The position numbers were made by a program, and so were the translations under genes. From NCBI GenBank assembly GCA_018816205.1, contig JAHIWJ010000221.1:1-7070 (forward strand): DNA of 7,070 nt, written 5' to 3'. A model generated the notes under the pieces. It was given only the letters and a program-made list of their open reading frames with translations, did no database searches and had not been told where the DNA came from. Of this stretch, positions 5,860 to 7,070 are shown in pieces. How positions within the stretch are numbered: position 1 is the first letter of the stretch; the number at the start of each line of letters is the position of its first letter. This stretch comes from Nanobdellota archaeon. GTDB taxonomy: Archaea; Nanobdellota; Nanobdellia; Pacearchaeales; GW2011-AR1.

Positions 5860-6663
5860 TCATCCCCGCCCCCACGCCCTTTGCGTGATTCTCATTCTAT
5901 CTTTAACATTACCTTGTTCCTCTCTAATTTCCTTCCCAGTCAATTTCAAAAACGCAGCCTCTAAACTCTTTGTCTTCGTCGCTGCCTTCAATTCCCTCAA
6001 ATTCCCTTGTTTCACAATCTTCCCATGATCAATAATCGCAATCCTATCCGCATACTGCTCCGCCTCCTGCATGTAATGCGTCGTGAAAAAAACAGTCATC
6101 TTTTCAGACTTATTCAGTCTCTTAATATAATCCCACATATAATTCCTTGTTTGTGGATCAAGACCAAGAGTTGGCTCATCCAAAAACAAAATTTTCGGAT
6201 GATGAATCAATCCTCGAGCAATCTCCAACCGTCTTTTCATTCCACCTGAGAAATTCTTAACATAATCATCCTTCCTATCCCAAAGTCCCACAAACCTTAA
6301 CAGATAATCAATCCTCTCCTTCCTCAACTTCGCTTCAACGTGATAAAGATTGCCATGAAAATCAAGATTTTCATAAGCAGTCAGCTCATTATCCAAACTT
6401 GGATCCTGAAATACAATTCCAAAGGAATTTCTGGTTTCATGTTTCTCCTTAGTAGGATCAAACCCATTAACTTTGATTTCCCCCGAAGTCGGACTCAACA
6501 GCGTAGTCAACATCTTTATTGTCGTCGTCTTCCCCGCCCCATTCGGCCCCAAAAACGCAAACATCTCTCCGGCCTTAACACTGAATGAAATCTTGTCAAC
6601 TGCAACTAAGTTCCCAAACTTCTTCACAAGGTTATTAACCTCAATAATGTTTTTGTCAGGCAT
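5860..6663 (-). CDS. ABC transporter ATP-binding protein (DrrA-like)
   Basis: A 267-residue nucleotide-binding subunit that powers the adjacent ABC-2 permease. Motifs in order: Walker A GPNGAGKT (39-46, K45), Q-loop Q86 in VFQDPSL, signature NFSGGMKRR (137-145), Walker B ILFLDEP (158-164, catalytic E163), D-loop GLDP (167-170) and switch histidine H196 in TTHYMQE. After the ATPase core it carries the DrrA-type tail SLEAAFLKLTGKEIREE and ends AWGRG. ATG 6663 lies about 27 bases after a TATA-like box and has no Shine-Dalgarno, suggesting a leaderless mRNA. The last two codons before the stop appear to come from the inserted DNA; without it the protein would end AWGR. The gene is first in the ABC unit. 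The substrate cannot be told from this subunit. Confidence 0.93.
   Translation of the reverse strand: MPDKNIIEVNNLVKKFGNLVAVDKISFSVKAGEMFAFLGPNGAGKTTTIKMLTTLLSPTSGEIKVNGFDPTKEKHETRNSFGIVFQDPSLDNELTAYENLDFHGNLYHVEAKLRKERIDYLLRFVGLWDRKDDYVKNFSGGMKRRLEIARGLIHHPKILFLDEPTLGLDPQTRNYMWDYIKRLNKSEKMTVFFTTHYMQEAEQYADRIAIIDHGKIVKQGNLRELKAATKTKSLEAAFLKLTGKEIREEQGNVKDRMRITQRAWGRG
5869..5876. repeat. Right copy of 8-bp direct repeat (candidate target-site duplication)
   Basis: CCCCCACG, identical to 5643-5650, here inside the last codons of the ABC ATPase gene (on the minus strand it spans the end of the Ala codon and the Trp-Gly codons). Confidence 0.5.
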
Positions 6664-6684
6664 TCGAAAAAAAATGAAATAGGG

Positions 6685-6696
6685 GTTTTAAGCTTT
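6685..6696 (-). promoter_or_regulatory. BRE/TATA promoter of the ABC exporter unit
   Basis: On the minus strand AAAGCTTAAAAC, centred about 27 bases before the ATG at 6663, predicts transcription starting at that codon. The box and spacing resemble those before 37 and 2284. It lies between the stop of the upstream pseudogene and the ATPase gene. Confidence 0.5.
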
Positions 6697-6714
6697 GTGA
6701 ATTACAATGTTAAA

Positions 6715-6951
6715 TCATTTCTTTAACGAATATATAGCCTGCTTAGCACTTTTAACAAAATAAGGTTTTGAATAAACCGATGCTCTTAGTTTTAACCCTT
6801 CTTTAAAAAATAACCGTTTCCATTCCGTATCAGTTTTGTTTGAATGAGGATGTCCAAAAAATTCTAAGTTGAATAGACTATCAAAAAAAAAGTCACATAC
6901 TTATTAAAAAATCCTTCATAGATGTCTTCTATATGCAGTGTTGCATAATAA
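6715..6951 (-). pseudogene. 3' remnant of an unidentified gene, frameshifted
   Basis: No intact gene fits here, but the minus strand has coding-like sequence without a start. One frame reads INYYATLHIEDIYEGFFNKYV up to a run of nine T (plus strand A run at 6883-6891). The next frame continues DFFFDSLFNLEFFGHPHSN and KTDTEWKRLFFKEGLKLRAS, ending KSAKQAIYSLKK with a TGA at 6715-6717. Adding one T joins the two frames smoothly, so one base appears lost from the homopolymer, by mutation or by sequencing or assembly error. The aromatic, charged C-terminal character faintly recalls SAM-dependent methyltransferases, but I cannot identify the family. The 5' part is missing: the frame opens just where the DUF2080-like ORF ends, suggesting the gene was cut by the transposon that carried that ORF. 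Confidence 0.5.
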
Positions 6952-7070
6952 TTAATCTTTAAGAATTATCATCAATGCCTTTTTTCCAATGTGTTTTTTC
7001 GGAGCAACAACACTCGCACCATTCCCAGAAGGGACGATTGATCTCTCATAGATTTCTTCCACATCATCTT
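6952..7070 (-). CDS. Partial small ORF, DUF2080-like transposon-associated protein
   Basis: A frame entering from the right edge encodes at least 38 residues, beginning DDVEEIYERSIVPSGNG and ending HIGKKALMIILKD before a TAA at 6952-6954. The pattern GN-x-A-x-V-x-x-P-K-x-x-x-G-K-K resembles the AbrB-like DUF2080 family (COG3466), annotated as transposon-encoded proteins in archaea. The start lies outside the window. Such small proteins usually sit beside a transposase gene, which would be expected just beyond the window. The family call rests on my recognition of a short motif; a MazE/AbrB-type antitoxin is an alternative. Confidence 0.5.
   Translation of the reverse strand, partial: DDVEEIYERSIVPSGNGASVVAPKKHIGKKALMIILKD

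Larger units (their letters stand above)
5651..5868. mobile_element. Candidate small GC-rich inserted element between the ABC genes
   Basis: A 218-bp stretch between 8-bp direct repeats. Deleting it with one repeat copy (226 bp) turns the junction, read on the minus strand, into GCG TGG GGG AGG TGA ATAAA ATG: the ATPase would end in AWGR-stop, with its TGA inside the permease Shine-Dalgarno and five bases before the permease ATG. That is the compact arrangement expected of such pairs, so the gap looks like an insertion. It has no clear terminal inverted repeats and no recognisable transposase. It contains two 25-bp direct repeats, a G-quadruplex motif, and a possible hairpin pairing 5686-5697 with 5719-5730 (CCCCG/CGGGG core). 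A minus-strand frame is open throughout, but I do not think it is coding. Recombination-driven expansion rather than transposition remains possible. Confidence 0.5.

Noticed and set aside
5633..5863. Small ORF spanning the ABC gap on the minus strand (about 76 residues), with ATGA overlap to the ATPase stop and TAA one base before the permease ATG
   Set aside because: The placement is tempting, but the protein (rich in P, G, C and W) resembles nothing I know, the DNA repeats fall in different frames within it, and codon use differs from its neighbours. GC-rich DNA stays open by chance. Ribosome profiling or a homologue would revive it.
5755..5865. C/D box sRNA: ATGATGA (minus strand, near 5860) and CTGA (near 5761)
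   Set aside because: The boxes are about 100 bases apart with no convincing C'/D' pair or closing stem. The ATGATGA coincides with the ATPase stop codon.
3267..5868. Common origin of the two GC-rich islands (3267-3343 and 5651-5868)
   Set aside because: They share only short words (TGGACGG, CGTTCTAAA) in conflicting orientation and order. By eye this does not exceed what similar G-rich composition gives.
5651..5868. tRNA or CRISPR unit in the gap
   Set aside because: There is no cloverleaf or T-arm set in either strand, and only two imperfect repeats with a 55-base spacer, too few and too divergent for CRISPR.

Overview
The window looks archaeal. It is AT-rich, three transcription units start with BRE/TATA-like boxes placed 27-30 bases before the start codon (nearly leaderless mRNAs), and an internal gene uses a Shine-Dalgarno matching the archaeal 16S tail (GGAGGTGA). 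Gene density is very high and protein families resemble those of small-genome archaea; I suspect a DPANN lineage (Woesearchaeota/Pacearchaeota-like), but only weakly.

Layout. 37-4884 (+): a cation-transport cluster. A CPA2-type Na+/H+ antiporter overlaps by 4 bases a CaCA-family Ca2+/cation antiporter, and a P-type Ca2+ ATPase with its own promoter follows. Together they suggest a Na+/H+/Ca2+ homeostasis module: the ATPase expels Ca2+ using ATP, the CaCA protein exchanges it against Na+ or H+, and the CPA2 antiporter balances Na+ and H+. The ATPase gene ends 3 bases from the end of a convergent unit.

4888-6663 (-): an ABC-2 (DrrA/DrrB-type) exporter, ATPase gene first, permease second. The two genes are separated by about 228 bases of GC-rich DNA that is unlike the rest of the window. 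This gap is the most interesting part. An exact 8-bp direct repeat (CCCCCACG) flanks 218 bp, and removing that DNA with one repeat copy restores a tight junction in which the ATPase stop codon lies inside the permease Shine-Dalgarno. The inserted DNA has a 25-bp direct repeat at 80-bp spacing, a canonical G-quadruplex motif, and two perfect 8-nt complements of the permease ribosome binding site. It may be a small, undescribed mobile or structured-RNA element that changed translation of the permease.

A second GC-rich island, of 77 bp, lies in frame inside the P-type ATPase (about residues 328-354). It is bounded by an 11-bp imperfect inverted repeat with a second hairpin inside, and resembles a palindromic element tolerated within a protein.

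6715-7070 (-): a decayed gene fragment with a homopolymer frameshift, and at the edge the 3' end of a small ORF resembling the transposon-associated DUF2080 family. No tRNA, rRNA or CRISPR array was seen.
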